Below are positions 17,565 to 26,222 of a DNA stretch of 64,000 nucleotides, piece by piece. The translations under genes and the position numbers were made by a program. Numbering within the stretch: the stretch's first letter is position 1; each line of letters starts with the position of its first letter. The DNA comes from Ruminococcus flavefaciens (GTDB taxonomy: Bacteria > Bacillota > Clostridia > Oscillospirales > Ruminococcaceae). The stretch is taken from NCBI GenBank assembly GCA_902777125.1, contig CACYSQ010000010.1, positions 1-64,000 of the forward strand. Direction: 5' to 3'. Below the pieces are notes generated by a model. That model was not told the origin of the DNA. It did not search any database and saw nothing but the letters and a program-made list of their open reading frames with translations.

Positions 17565-18204
17565 AATATTCTTGAATGCTGTCGTCGTCACCCTGTAAAA
17601 CATCTAGTCTACGCAAGTAGTTCTTCCGTTTACGGCGGAAACAAAAAGGTTCCTTTCTCCGTTGAGGATAAGGTGGACAATCCGGTATCACTCTATGAAG
17701 CAACCAAGAAAAGCAATGAACTACTTGCACACAGCTATTCCAAGCTCTACAACATCCCGTCCACAGGCCTGCGTTTCTTCACAGTATACGGCCCTGCGGG
17801 AAGACCGGATATGTTCTACTTCTCAGCTACGAACACTCTTCACTTATGTCGATGATATCGTCGAGGGCATGTTCCGCGTGATGCAGGGTGCGCCGGAGAA
17901 ACAGAACGGCGAGGACGGACTGCCGCTCCCGACTTATGCAGTGTATAACATCGGCGGCGGTACTCCAGATAACCTGCTGGACTATATCAGCACATTACAG
18001 GAGGAGCTTGTGAACGCAGGCGTGCTTCCGGCTGACTATGACTTTGAAGACCACAGAGAGCTTGTCGGAATGCAGCCTGGTGACGTGCCTGTGACTTATG
18101 CAGACAGCAAGGCGTTGGAAGATGACTATGGTTTCAGACCGACAATCAGCATCCGTGAAGGTCTTCGAAAGTTCGCTCAGTGGTACGCTGAATATTATAA
18201 ATAA
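17565..18204 (+). pseudogene. NAD-dependent nucleotide-sugar epimerase, deleted remnant
   Basis: The frame begins mid-protein as NILECCRRHPVKHLVYASSS then SVYGGNKKVPF, carries the catalytic Y-x-x-x-K (YEATKKSNE) and LRFFTVYGPAGRPDM, then breaks. The rest (FTYVDDIVEGMFRVMQGAPE ... YNIGGGTPDNLLDYI ... YGFRPTISIREGLRKFAQWY) is in another frame. About 20-25 residues between the PDM and TYVDD motifs are missing, and the whole N-terminal Rossmann glycine motif is absent. The conserved pieces fit UDP-glucuronate/UDP-glucose 4-epimerase-type SDR enzymes of capsule synthesis. Confidence 0.85.
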
Positions 18205-18206
18205 AC

Positions 18207-18629
18207 TCCCACAAAGGCAGTTTTTATATAATCGCCACCAAGGACCTTATGTTCGAGGACGAGAAAGCATATCACTGTATAATGCTTCTTGACGAGCACG
18301 GCGATGACGGTCTGCTCATTGGAGCTGAAGGCTTTGACTATCCCCATCTTTCTATGTTCGTTCCCGATGAAGCTCTTATCTATGAGCGTTATAAGACATC
18401 TGAAGCTGAACTGAAGTTCCATGATATGATTAGGGATACTGTCGAAAAGATCGCTGAACTTGCTCATACAGATAAGACGGACTTCACATCTGCTGATATG
18501 ATCAACATGGACGAGGTCGAGAGTCTTGTCAAAAATGCTATCGACTCAAAAAAATATCTTGCCAGTTCAATACATCTTATGTGGACTTTTTCGATGGCAG
18601 CAGATAAAGTGTTAATACGAGTGGGATAA
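18207..18629 (+). pseudogene. Unrecognised protein fragment, probably mobile-element derived
   Basis: The frame can be followed upstream of its first ATG (18249), reading INSHKGSFYIIATKDLMFED. It continues CIMLLDEHGDDGLLIGAEGF and DYPHLSMFVPDEALIYERYK, without a start or ribosome site in the conserved-looking part. The product is acidic and soluble. The head appears truncated just after the epimerase remnant. I do not recognise the family; its place among remnants suggests it came with the same integrated DNA. Confidence 0.4.
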
Positions 18630-18744
18630 TCAATTTGCATATCAACGAATCGTTTAAAACGTTCATAAAAAATATATTAAATATTCACTGTATTATGATA
18701 TAATAAAAATGATAAAATATATGATCGATCAGAGGTGAATAATT

Positions 18745-20226
18745 ATGTTAAAAAGAAGTGATATGATATCGTGCATACTCTGTTATGATGCGCCTTGCAG
18801 CAGCGCCTGTAAAGCGCTCGAACCGGATAAAGCTTTGTTAAGCGTTTGGTTTGATAATCAGAACACTGCGGCATTGAAGCTGCCTGAGAATACACCTTGT
18901 TTTAACTGCAATGCACCATGTGAGGAACAGTGTGTCAGAAGGGGGAACGTGCCTGTCAGAGAACTTATAAGCAGGCTGATTAATGAGGTGCGCCCTCAGG
19001 CTGGAACAACGCTTCCGGAAAATGAAGATGCACTGAAATGTGACATATGTGGTATCCCGCTTGAAAATCCGTTTTTGCTGTCGTCATCAGTAGTTGCATC
19101 AGGTTATGATATGTGTGCAAGAGCTTTTGAGGCAGGGTGGGCAGGAGCGTGCTACAAAACTGTCTGTTCGATGGATATACTTGAGACTTCACCGCGTTTT
19201 TCGGCAGTTACCAGCGATAATGGCACGCTCGCAGGATTCAAGAATATCGAGCAGCTTTCTGTCAACACTGTTGAGGAAGATATGGCTGTTATAAAACGTT
19301 TAAAGAGCGATTATCCTTCAAAATTCATTATGGTATCGATAATGGGGCAGGATGAGGAGGAGTGGATGAGTCTTGCTGAATTATGTGAGAAAAACGGTGC
19401 GGATGCTGTTGAACTCAACTTTTCATGTCCTAATATGCAGGAGGAAGAATTAGGCTCAGATATCGGACAGGTGCCTGAACTTGTGGAAAAATATACAAGA
19501 GCAGCAAAAATGAAAACCACTGTACCTGTATTAGCGAAGCTTACGCCTAATGTTGCAAGTATGCTGCCGGCAGCTGAAGCGGCATTCCGCGGCGGTGCGG
19601 ACGGAATAGCTGCAATCAATACTATCAAGAGTATCACCTCGGTCGATCCGGTCACCTATGTTTCGTCACCTGATGTAAACGGGAAATCGGCTGTTGGCGG
19701 TTACAGCGGAAATGCTGTCAAGCCCATAGCGCTGCGATTTATCTCAGAACTTGGTCACGCTCCCGGTCTTAATGGACGCCATATCAGCGGAATGGGCGGT
19801 ATAGAGACATGGAAGGATGCTCTTGAATTCATTCTCCTCGGGGCGGGTTCAGTACAGATAACGACTGCTGTAATGCAGTATGGGTACAGGATAATAGATG
19901 AGCTTAAAAGCGGACTGAACTATTATCTTACTCAGAGAGGCATAAAATCAATAAAGGAACTCATAGGCTCAGGACTTGATAAGGTAAGTGATACGACAGA
20001 CGGCCTTGAAAGAAATACGATACTTTTCCCTGAATTCAATGCTGAAAAATGTATCGGCTGCGGAAGATGTTTTATCTCCTGCAGTGACGGCGGACATCAG
20101 GCTATTAGATTTGAAGGCCGCAGACCTAAGCTGAACGGTAAAAAATGTGTCGGATGTCATTTGTGTCTGCTTGTATGTCCGGCTGATGCGATAAGTCCTT
20201 GCAGGTTAAGGAAAAAGACATTCTGA
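18745..20226 (+). CDS. preA: Dihydropyrimidine dehydrogenase-like PreA with N-terminal cysteine-rich extension
   Basis: The 493-aa product has an N-terminal region with paired cysteine motifs (CILCYDAPCSSAC at about 11-23; CFNCNAPCEEQC at about 53-64), like the iron-sulfur entry domain of PreT/DPD. It is followed by a dihydroorotate-dehydrogenase-type FMN barrel (NPFLLSSSVVASGYDM, AVELNFSCPNMQEEELGSDI, LAKLTPNV, SGMGGIETWKDALEFILLGA) and two C-terminal 4Fe-4S motifs (CIGCGRCFISC and CVGCHLCLLVCP). PreA normally works with the FAD protein PreT to reduce uracil and thymine with NADH. No preT is next to it, so the electron donor is unclear. Confidence 0.85.
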   Translation: MLKRSDMISCILCYDAPCSSACKALEPDKALLSVWFDNQNTAALKLPENTPCFNCNAPCEEQCVRRGNVPVRELISRLINEVRPQAGTTLPENEDALKCDICGIPLENPFLLSSSVVASGYDMCARAFEAGWAGACYKTVCSMDILETSPRFSAVTSDNGTLAGFKNIEQLSVNTVEEDMAVIKRLKSDYPSKFIMVSIMGQDEEEWMSLAELCEKNGADAVELNFSCPNMQEEELGSDIGQVPELVEKYTRAAKMKTTVPVLAKLTPNVASMLPAAEAAFRGGADGIAAINTIKSITSVDPVTYVSSPDVNGKSAVGGYSGNAVKPIALRFISELGHAPGLNGRHISGMGGIETWKDALEFILLGAGSVQITTAVMQYGYRIIDELKSGLNYYLTQRGIKSIKELIGSGLDKVSDTTDGLERNTILFPEFNAEKCIGCGRCFISCSDGGHQAIRFEGRRPKLNGKKCVGCHLCLLVCPADAISPCRLRKKTF

Positions 20227-20420
20227 GTATTATCAATGCCATTAAGCATATGTTTGATTCTGGAGGCAGACGAAACAAAAAACTAATTGCACTAATGACC
20301 ACAGTAATACATGAGACGAAGATGGTATGGCCGTTTGGAAAATCTTATAATTACGATACTGATAAAGCAATGAAATAGATGCAAGTATGATTCCCGGTAG
20401 TGAAAGGATGGTAAACATAT
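20227..20420. other. Spacer with a short unrecognised frame
   Basis: A plus frame ends at 20379 reading MTTVIHETKMVWPFGKSYNY then DTDKAMK. It has no ribosome site and no family I know. It may be a remnant. Confidence 0.3.
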
Positions 20421-21002
20421 ATGAATAAGGTTGAGTATAAACAGTATGACAGTTCGTATGAAGCTGAGGCATTAAAGGTTTTCACAGATTCTTTTGTTAA
20501 CTATCCTCTATTTTGGGGAGTTTTTAAAGACCGGTTCAAGTCAGAAATAAAGCTGCGCAGTTTTTATGAGGTTCTGATGAAAGGGATATTCAAAGCCACT
20601 ATCCGCAAGTATGACTGTTATGTAGGTGTTGCTGACGGAAAGGTTGCTGTAAGTGGAATGGCAGGTGTTATAGCGAGGATAGGGCTTATAGACACCCTAA
20701 ATTATATGGAACTGTCAGATAAAACGGAAACTGTTGTTAAAAGCATTACCAAACCCCGTTGGCATTTGTATTTTCTGGCCGTTGATCCGAAATATCAGAC
20801 CAGGGGAATCGGAACAGGTGTGATACAGGATTTCCTTATCCCTTTGGTAAGATCCAATGGCGGAGATTTAATTACTGTAACTACCAATTCTGAGAAAAAC
20901 GTTGGCTTTTATATTAAAAACGGCTTCTCACTTGTTAAAGAAGAAACGCTTGCATACAAAGAAAAATCTATCAGAAACTGGACTTTCAGAATGGATCTGT
21001 GA
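20421..21002 (+). CDS. GNAT-family N-acetyltransferase
   Basis: The 193-aa product has the GNAT acetyl-CoA binding motif: WHLYFLAVDPKYQTRGIGTG, where R/Q-x-x-G-x-G/A is QTRGIGTG, and the later strand GGDLITVTTNSEKNVGFYIK then NGFSLVKEETL. The substrate cannot be told. It stands alone between preA and a small frame. Confidence 0.85.
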   Translation: MNKVEYKQYDSSYEAEALKVFTDSFVNYPLFWGVFKDRFKSEIKLRSFYEVLMKGIFKATIRKYDCYVGVADGKVAVSGMAGVIARIGLIDTLNYMELSDKTETVVKSITKPRWHLYFLAVDPKYQTRGIGTGVIQDFLIPLVRSNGGDLITVTTNSEKNVGFYIKNGFSLVKEETLAYKEKSIRNWTFRMDL

Positions 21003-21021
21003 AGGAGCTGGAGGATAACAA

Positions 21022-21189
21022 ATGAATACTGCGTTGATACATACAGAATATATCAGAGCGGTTAATATTTCACGCATTCGTTCTATGCGGGTGCAGGGAG
21101 TCTTTTTGATTCAGAGCTGTATTCACTGTCCGGCTTTTCGAGGTTGTTATTCGGAGAGGTTAATAATTGCTGAAAAGAAAATAACATAA
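21022..21189 (+). CDS. Small protein of unknown function (55 aa) or remnant
   Basis: ATG at 21022 has GGAGG seven bases upstream and follows the GNAT stop by 19 bases, so initiation looks real. The product is basic with three cysteines (SCIHCPAFRGC) and matches no family I know. A different plus frame over the same DNA reads FYAGAGSLFDSELYSLSGFS then RLLFGEVNNC and stop, which looks more protein-like. A frameshifted remnant is therefore equally possible. Confidence 0.35.
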   Translation: MNTALIHTEYIRAVNISRIRSMRVQGVFLIQSCIHCPAFRGCYSERLIIAEKKIT

Positions 21190-21275
21190 CAAAACCATAT
21201 CCAGTTTCACGCATAATAAAAAAATTACCGGAAATACTAACCTCACAAAGTCAACTGATTTTGGGAGGTTATAAA

Positions 21276-21818
21276 ATGAAAGCAACAGGAATAGTTAGAC
21301 GTATCGACGACCTTGGACGCGTCGTCATACCAAAGGAGATCCGCCGCACCATGCGCATCCGCGAGGGCGACCCGTTGGAGATATACACAAACAGCGAGGG
21401 CGAGGTCATATTCAGGAAGTATTCAGCGATAGGCGAAATGAGCGAGAACGCCGGCAGCGTTGCAGAGATAATGACGAAGCTTGCAGGCTGTCCCGTGCTT
21501 ATATTTGACAAGGACCACGTTGTGGCTTCATCGGGAGCACCGCGCAGGGAATTTGCGGAGAGGCGTGTTACCGGACAGCTTGAGGAGCTCATGGAGAGCA
21601 GGGGACAGTATTACTGTCCGGACGGAAGCTGCAACAATTTCTTCCCGGCGGAGGGCGTGAACCGTACCGCGATAGCAGCAGTGCCGATAATCACAGCAGG
21701 GGACGTTTCCGGAGCTGTGGTTTTTCTCAGCAGTGACAAGTCTGCGGAGGTGACTGATCTTCAGAAGAGCCTTATCAATGCGGCAGCGCAGTTCCTTTCA
21801 AAGCAAATAGAAGCATAA
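21276..21818 (+). CDS. spoVT: Stage V sporulation protein T, AbrB/SpoVT regulator
   Basis: From the ATG at 21276 (GGGAGGT six bases upstream) the protein is 180 aa. It opens with the swapped-hairpin AbrB DNA-binding domain MKATGIVRRIDDLGRVVIPK then EIRRTMRIREGDPLEIY, nearly identical to SpoVT, followed by a GAF-like C-terminal domain (residues about 60-180) with the LSKQIEA end. SpoVT regulates late forespore genes. Its presence implies a sporulating ancestry; many gut Ruminococci keep it without obvious spores. Confidence 0.93.
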   Translation: MKATGIVRRIDDLGRVVIPKEIRRTMRIREGDPLEIYTNSEGEVIFRKYSAIGEMSENAGSVAEIMTKLAGCPVLIFDKDHVVASSGAPRREFAERRVTGQLEELMESRGQYYCPDGSCNNFFPAEGVNRTAIAAVPIITAGDVSGAVVFLSSDKSAEVTDLQKSLINAAAQFLSKQIEA

Positions 21819-21821
21819 AAT

Positions 21822-21852
21822 AAAGGCGATCCATTAACGGATCGCCTTTTGC
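21822..21852 (+). terminator. Terminator of spoVT
   Basis: An 11-bp stem AAAGGCGATCC/GGATCGCCTTT with loop ATTAAC is followed by TG, four bases after the stop. Confidence 0.8.
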
Positions 21853-22222
21853 TTACATTTTTGAAAGAATATCCAGAATAAAGTAACCTTACATTTAAAA
21901 CGCAAGCTGCAAATCACATTTCCATTATTTCCCATAGAAACCGCTCCTTTAATTAAAATATCCCTATTCTTTAATTATATATATATAATGTCAATAGGCA
22001 TAGTACACAAACTTTGCCTTTAATACTTATGCGTTCTGACGCTCGGACTGCTATCCCGCAAATTACAGAGCTTAATTAAATTTTAACAGAATATTTGCGT
22101 TTTTTGTATAATTCATCTTGAAATTCTTATCGAAACGTGTTATAATATAGTAAAGTTATCAATGGAAGGTATTTTACTGACGGAAATAAATCGCTTGCGT
22201 TTATCATAAGGGAAGTGAGCCA
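21853..22222. other. Intergenic region before the diguanylate cyclase
   Basis: No gene is seen. It is AT-rich and contains the diguanylate cyclase promoter (22118-22146) and a second TATAAT at 22107-22112. Confidence 0.6.
22118..22146 (+). promoter_or_regulatory. Promoter of the diguanylate cyclase gene
   Basis: TTGAAA (22118-22123), 17 bases, TATAAT (22141-22146), about 70 bases before the ATG. Confidence 0.7.
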
Positions 22223-23752
22223 ATGAAAATAACCTATGCGGTACTATATATCCTTCTTATTATTGTAATGCTTGGCTGTACACTGCTTGCCAAGCGTTCG
22301 TCAAAGCCGAGCCGCCATGCGGTAGCTTGGCTGGAGAGCTCGCTGATAATACCCGTTATCGGAAACCTCCTCATCATTCTTACCGACAGCCGGTTTATGA
22401 CGATGTTGGGACATTACATATACTTTATCGGCATCGACCTTGTGCTCATAGCTCTTGTCAGCTTTACTAATGATTACTGCACCGGCATCGGTAACGGTAC
22501 GCAGAAGCCTACCGTTATGTATATCTCTATCGGTGCCGACATCTTCCAGCTTCTCCTGAACCCGTTCTTCGGACACGCATTCACGCTGGAGAAAGCAGGC
22601 GAGGACGGCGATTCGTACTACAAGCTCGTCACCCACATCGGTCAGACCGTTCACCGCATTGTGGACTACTTTATCCTGCTCTGCGTCATACTCATCTTAG
22701 TTCTGGCATCTGTTATGACCCCGAGGATATACCGCGCAAGGTTCACCGTTCTTCTTGCCTCAATGATCGCAGTGGCAGGTATGCAGGCGTATCACCTCAC
22801 CACCAACAGCACATATGACCGTCCGGTATTCGGCTACGGCTTCTTTGAACTGCTCATATTCTATTTCGCGATATACTACAGACCCCTGAAGCTGCTCGAC
22901 CGTATGCTCTCAAACATCGTTTCCGACCTTTCGGACGCTTTCTATGTATTCGACCCGAACGGCAAGTGTATCTGGGCTAACGAACGCGGCTGTCAGCTCG
23001 TGGACTTCTCCGGTAAGAACTATGAGGAAATATCCCCGAAGCTCATCAGTATGTTCTGCGAGCCTATGGACGAGAGCGTGGAAAGCGTCAAGCTTTCCGT
23101 AGGTGAGGGCGAGAACGTCCGTTACTACACTATGGAGGAAAAAAAGGTTAAGGACAGCAACGGCAAAAACAACGGTTCGTACCTCCGTATCCGTGACGTC
23201 ACGGACGAAGAGCATGAGATACAGGTCCGTGATGAGCAGATAGGTCAGATCAGCCAGGAGGCTTACAGGGACGCTCTTACCGGTGTCGGCAGCAAGGCGG
23301 CTTACAATAACAAGATCGCCGAGCTGAACAGGGAGATAGCGGACGGTCTTACCGAGATTGCTCTTGTCATGATAGATATGAACAACCTCAAGCAGATAAA
23401 CGATGAATTCGGTCACAAATCCGGAGATATCTACATAAGAGGCTGCTGCCACATGATATGCGAGGCGTTCAAGCATTCGCCGGTCTTCCGCGTAGGAGGC
23501 GACGAATTTGTTGCGATACTCATGGGTTCCGATTTCGAGACAAGGTCGGAGAACGTCGAAAAGCTGCGGAATGCTTTCGCGGAGAGCTTTGCACAGACCT
23601 CTCAGGAGCCGTGGCTGAGGTATTCGGCAGCGGTCGGTATCGCGGAGCTCGCTGCGGACGACAATACGCTCGAGCTTGTGTTCAAACGTGCGGACAAGGC
23701 TATGTACGAGGAAAAGAAGACGTTCAAGTCCGCGAACGGAAGCTACAGGTGA
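22223..23752 (+). CDS. Membrane diguanylate cyclase (7TM-PAS-GGDEF)
   Basis: The 509-aa product has about seven hydrophobic segments in residues 1-220, like the N-terminal 7TM sensor of some histidine kinases. A PAS-like domain follows (about 228-330, VSDLSDAFYVFDPNGKCIWA), then a GGDEF domain (about 345-505) with DALTGVGSKAAYNNKI, the metal-site MIDMNNLKQINDEFGHKSGD, and an intact RVGGDEFVAIL active-site loop. It should make cyclic di-GMP from GTP at the membrane in response to an unknown signal. No RxxD inhibitory site is obvious. Confidence 0.92.
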   Translation: MKITYAVLYILLIIVMLGCTLLAKRSSKPSRHAVAWLESSLIIPVIGNLLIILTDSRFMTMLGHYIYFIGIDLVLIALVSFTNDYCTGIGNGTQKPTVMYISIGADIFQLLLNPFFGHAFTLEKAGEDGDSYYKLVTHIGQTVHRIVDYFILLCVILILVLASVMTPRIYRARFTVLLASMIAVAGMQAYHLTTNSTYDRPVFGYGFFELLIFYFAIYYRPLKLLDRMLSNIVSDLSDAFYVFDPNGKCIWANERGCQLVDFSGKNYEEISPKLISMFCEPMDESVESVKLSVGEGENVRYYTMEEKKVKDSNGKNNGSYLRIRDVTDEEHEIQVRDEQIGQISQEAYRDALTGVGSKAAYNNKIAELNREIADGLTEIALVMIDMNNLKQINDEFGHKSGDIYIRGCCHMICEAFKHSPVFRVGGDEFVAILMGSDFETRSENVEKLRNAFAESFAQTSQEPWLRYSAAVGIAELAADDNTLELVFKRADKAMYEEKKTFKSANGSYR

Positions 23753-23759
23753 GGCTGTT

Positions 23760-24305
23760 ATGGATAATATGAATTATAACAACGGAAAAAAGATGTGCGC
23801 CTATTGTTCGGCAATGATATATGCGAATGCCAGATTCTGTCCACATTGCGGCAGCTTGCAGCCGGAGGCTCGGGATAACAGCAGGGGACAGCCCAGCGGC
23901 TTTTCACCGACTGAGGAGCTGAAGGTCTGTCCCAAGTGCCAGAGCGTCATAAGGGTAGGGGAACTTGTGTGTCCCAAGTGCGGGAGCAAGCAGTATGACG
24001 GTATCGCGAAGGGCATAATTATAACCGGCATAATCATATCCATGCTGATATTTGGCATAATTCTGTACTGCGTCTTTTCTATCGACGACGATGGTGACGA
24101 TTATTATGAAGATTATATGGCAAATTACAGTGCCGCACACTGCATGATCCAAACGGAGAACTGGGATCATTATGGAAATGAGACTAAAAATACGGACGGT
24201 CAGCCGGTGATTTATTGCAGATCTTGTGCCAAACCTATTTCAGCGAAAACGCAGTATTGTCCTGCACCTGCAGCGCTCCTGCGGCGAGTTCCTGTTCCCG
24301 GCTGA
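23760..24305 (+). CDS. Zinc-ribbon membrane protein
   Basis: The ATG at 23760 follows the cyclase stop by seven bases, giving 181 aa. Two complete zinc ribbons are visible: CAYC/CPHC (about 13-34) and CPKC/CPKC (about 61-80). A transmembrane helix (IIITGIIISMLIFGIILYCV, about 86-106) and an acidic stretch follow. A third ribbon starts with CRSC (about 155) but its second half reads YCPAPAALLRR instead of CxxC; shifting the frame by one near 24262 yields CTCSAPAASSCSRLK, so the tail may be frameshifted. Function unknown; likely co-transcribed with the cyclase. Confidence 0.75.
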   Translation: MDNMNYNNGKKMCAYCSAMIYANARFCPHCGSLQPEARDNSRGQPSGFSPTEELKVCPKCQSVIRVGELVCPKCGSKQYDGIAKGIIITGIIISMLIFGIILYCVFSIDDDGDDYYEDYMANYSAAHCMIQTENWDHYGNETKNTDGQPVIYCRSCAKPISAKTQYCPAPAALLRRVPVPG

Positions 24306-24313
24306 AATAAGCC

Positions 24314-24342
24314 TTGACAAATCAACGCAGAAATGATATAAT
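24314..24342 (+). promoter_or_regulatory. Promoter of the queuosine operon
   Basis: TTGACA (24314-24319), 17 bases, TATAAT (24337-24342), a consensus sigma-A promoter. Confidence 0.85.
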
Positions 24343-24348
24343 AATTCT

Positions 24349-24474
24349 CGGACAATCTCCCGACAGTTCGTTTGCACCATCCTGTCGTTAAACAAAACTA
24401 CGGGCACCTGCCGGGATACCGGCTAAGGCTATGACTTTATCAAGGTGTACCTCTGTGCGGGTACACCTTTTTTT
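24349..24474 (+). promoter_or_regulatory. preQ1-type riboswitch leader with terminator, ahead of queD
   Basis: The roughly 140-base leader of queDE-folE-queCF contains a stem CGACAG/CTGTCG (about 24361-24387), a hairpin GCCGG-GATA-CCGGC at 24410-24423 (extended by CCT/AGG across a TA bulge), and then a 9-bp terminator stem (24443-24451 with 24460-24468) followed by six or more T. A structured element plus terminator before preQ1 synthesis genes points to preQ1 control. Class III preQ1 riboswitches are known from Ruminococcaceae and would fit the size, but I cannot confirm the consensus by eye. Confidence 0.6.
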
Positions 24475-24486
24475 CGGAGTGATCTT

Positions 24487-24912
24487 ATGTACAAGCTAAA
24501 AACCTCTGCCTCCTTCGACAGCGCTCATTTCCTCGCCGGTTACGAGGGGAAATGTGCCAATATCCACGGCCATCACTGGGTGATCGAGGCTGAATTTTCC
24601 GGCGCTTCCCTTCAGGAGGACGGCACTCACCGCGGTATGCTCATCGACTTCGGCGATATCAAGCACGAGGTCAGGGCTCTCGCTCAGGAGTTCGACCACG
24701 CCCTCATCTATGAGGAAGGCTCGCTGCGTCCCGCGACCGTTGCGGCTCTCAACGAGGAAAATTTCCGGCTGATACCTGTACCCTTCCGTCCGACAGCGGA
24801 GAACTTCTCAGCGCACTTTTTCGGCATATTCAGGGAAAAGGGGCTGCCGGTCGCAAGCGTTTCGGTCTACGAAACGCCCAAGAACTGCGCGACCTATGAG
24901 GAGGACGAATGA
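24487..24912 (+). CDS. queD: 6-carboxy-5,6,7,8-tetrahydropterin synthase
   Basis: The ATG at 24487 (GGAG seven bases upstream) gives 141 aa starting MYKLKTSASFDSAHFLAGYE. It has the zinc histidines of the QueD/PTPS family (H in SAHFL; HGHHW), the catalytic Cys in GKCANIHGHH, and DFGDIK plus the FDH element. It converts dihydroneopterin triphosphate to carboxytetrahydropterin in preQ0 synthesis. It overlaps queE by the ATGA of 24909-24912. Confidence 0.95.
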   Translation: MYKLKTSASFDSAHFLAGYEGKCANIHGHHWVIEAEFSGASLQEDGTHRGMLIDFGDIKHEVRALAQEFDHALIYEEGSLRPATVAALNEENFRLIPVPFRPTAENFSAHFFGIFREKGLPVASVSVYETPKNCATYEEDE

Positions 24913-25571
24913 TGTTCCCGGTGGTCGAAAAATTCGTCAGCATCAACGGTGAAGCTGCCCGTGCAGGCGAGCTTGCCGTTTTCATCAGGTTCAGGAAGTG
25001 CAACCTGCACTGCTCCTACTGCGACACACGCTGGGCGAACGCTGAAAGCGTCCCGGCGGACATGATGACTGCCGCTGAGATAGCGGACTATGTGAACGGC
25101 ACCGGCATCGTGAACGTAACCCTCACAGGCGGCGAACCGCTTTTGCAGGAGGACATCGCCGAGCTGACGGATATGCTCATTGCGTCCGGTCACAGGGTCG
25201 AGATAGAGACCAACGGCAGCATCAGCATCGCCGGACTTGCGGACAGGGACAAGCGTCCGGTTTTCACGCTTGATTATAAGCTTCCCGGCAGCGGCATGGA
25301 ATCGCATATGCTGACGGAGAATTACGGATACCTCCGTCCCACGGACACGGTGAAGTTCGTCTCGGGCAGTCTCAGTGACCTCGAACGTGCGGCGGAGATC
25401 ATCGCGGAGTACCGTCTCACTGAGCGGTGCAGCGTCTACATCAGCCCGGTATTCGGGGACATAGAACCTGCCGCGATAGTCGATTTCATGAGGGATCACC
25501 GCCTCAACGGAGTCCGGCTGCAATTGCAGCTCCACAAGTTCATCTGGGCTCCGGACAAGCGCGGAGTATGA
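24909..25571 (+). CDS. queE: 7-carboxy-7-deazaguanine synthase (radical SAM)
   Basis: The 220-aa product opens with EKFVSINGEAARAGELAVFI then RFRKCNLHCSYCDTRWA, the QueE form of the radical SAM motif C-x3-C-x2-C, and has LTGGEPLLQ for SAM binding. It rearranges carboxytetrahydropterin to the deazaguanine ring. It overlaps the queD stop and is followed by folE after an 84-base gap. Confidence 0.95.
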   Translation: MMFPVVEKFVSINGEAARAGELAVFIRFRKCNLHCSYCDTRWANAESVPADMMTAAEIADYVNGTGIVNVTLTGGEPLLQEDIAELTDMLIASGHRVEIETNGSISIAGLADRDKRPVFTLDYKLPGSGMESHMLTENYGYLRPTDTVKFVSGSLSDLERAAEIIAEYRLTERCSVYISPVFGDIEPAAIVDFMRDHRLNGVRLQLQLHKFIWAPDKRGV

Positions 25572-25655
25572 CAAAAGAACACGATAAATAGAAGCGGGTG
25601 GAAGCGCTTTTCCGGCGTTTTGCCCCGGTTTTCCGCATATATGAAAGGGATAAAT

Positions 25656-26213
25656 ATGGATACTAAAGCAATTGAAGAACACATCAGAGGGATACTCGTT
25701 GCTCTCGGCGAAGACCCTGACCGCGAGGGGCTCCGCGAAACTCCGCAGAGGGTCGCGCGTATGTATCAGGAGGTCTTTGAGGGCATCGGCTACACAAACC
25801 ACGAGATAGCGCAGAAATTCGGCAAAAGGTTCGAGGCTACCGACGAGGACACTGCTGTTGTCATGAAGGACATCACCGTTTTCAGCTATTGCGAGCACCA
25901 CATGGCGCTGATGTACGATATGACGGTCGATGTTGCCTATATACCGCGCGGAAGGGTACTTGGTCTGAGCAAGATAGCGCGTATCTGCGACATGGCTGCA
26001 AAAAGGCTGCAATTGCAGGAACGTCTCGGCAGTGATATCGCGGAGATAATCTCGGAGGCTGCCGGTTCACCCGACGTTGCCGTTGTTATCCGCGGCTCTC
26101 ACAGCTGCATGACCGCAAGAGGCATCAGAAATGCCTCAGCGCGTACCGTCACCACGACCTACCGCGGCGCATTCAAGACTGATCCGGAGCTTCGCAGGCT
26201 CCTCGATAAGTAA
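25656..26213 (+). CDS. folE: GTP cyclohydrolase I
   Basis: From the ATG at 25656 (AAAGGG site) the product is 185 aa. It shows the family motifs [20 protein letters not shown] (zinc Cys and His), [20 protein letters not shown] and [18 protein letters not shown] (zinc Cys). It makes dihydroneopterin triphosphate from GTP, the shared precursor for queuosine and folate. Its place inside the que operon ties it to preQ1 synthesis; the folate operon at 49.7 kb has no folE of its own in this window, so one enzyme may feed both. Confidence 0.95.
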   Translation: MDTKAIEEHIRGILVALGEDPDREGLRETPQRVARMYQEVFEGIGYTNHEIAQKFGKRFEATDEDTAVVMKDITVFSYCEHHMALMYDMTVDVAYIPRGRVLGLSKIARICDMAAKRLQLQERLGSDIAEIISEAAGSPDVAVVIRGSHSCMTARGIRNASARTVTTTYRGAFKTDPELRRLLDK

Positions 26214-26222
26214 GGAGGAACT

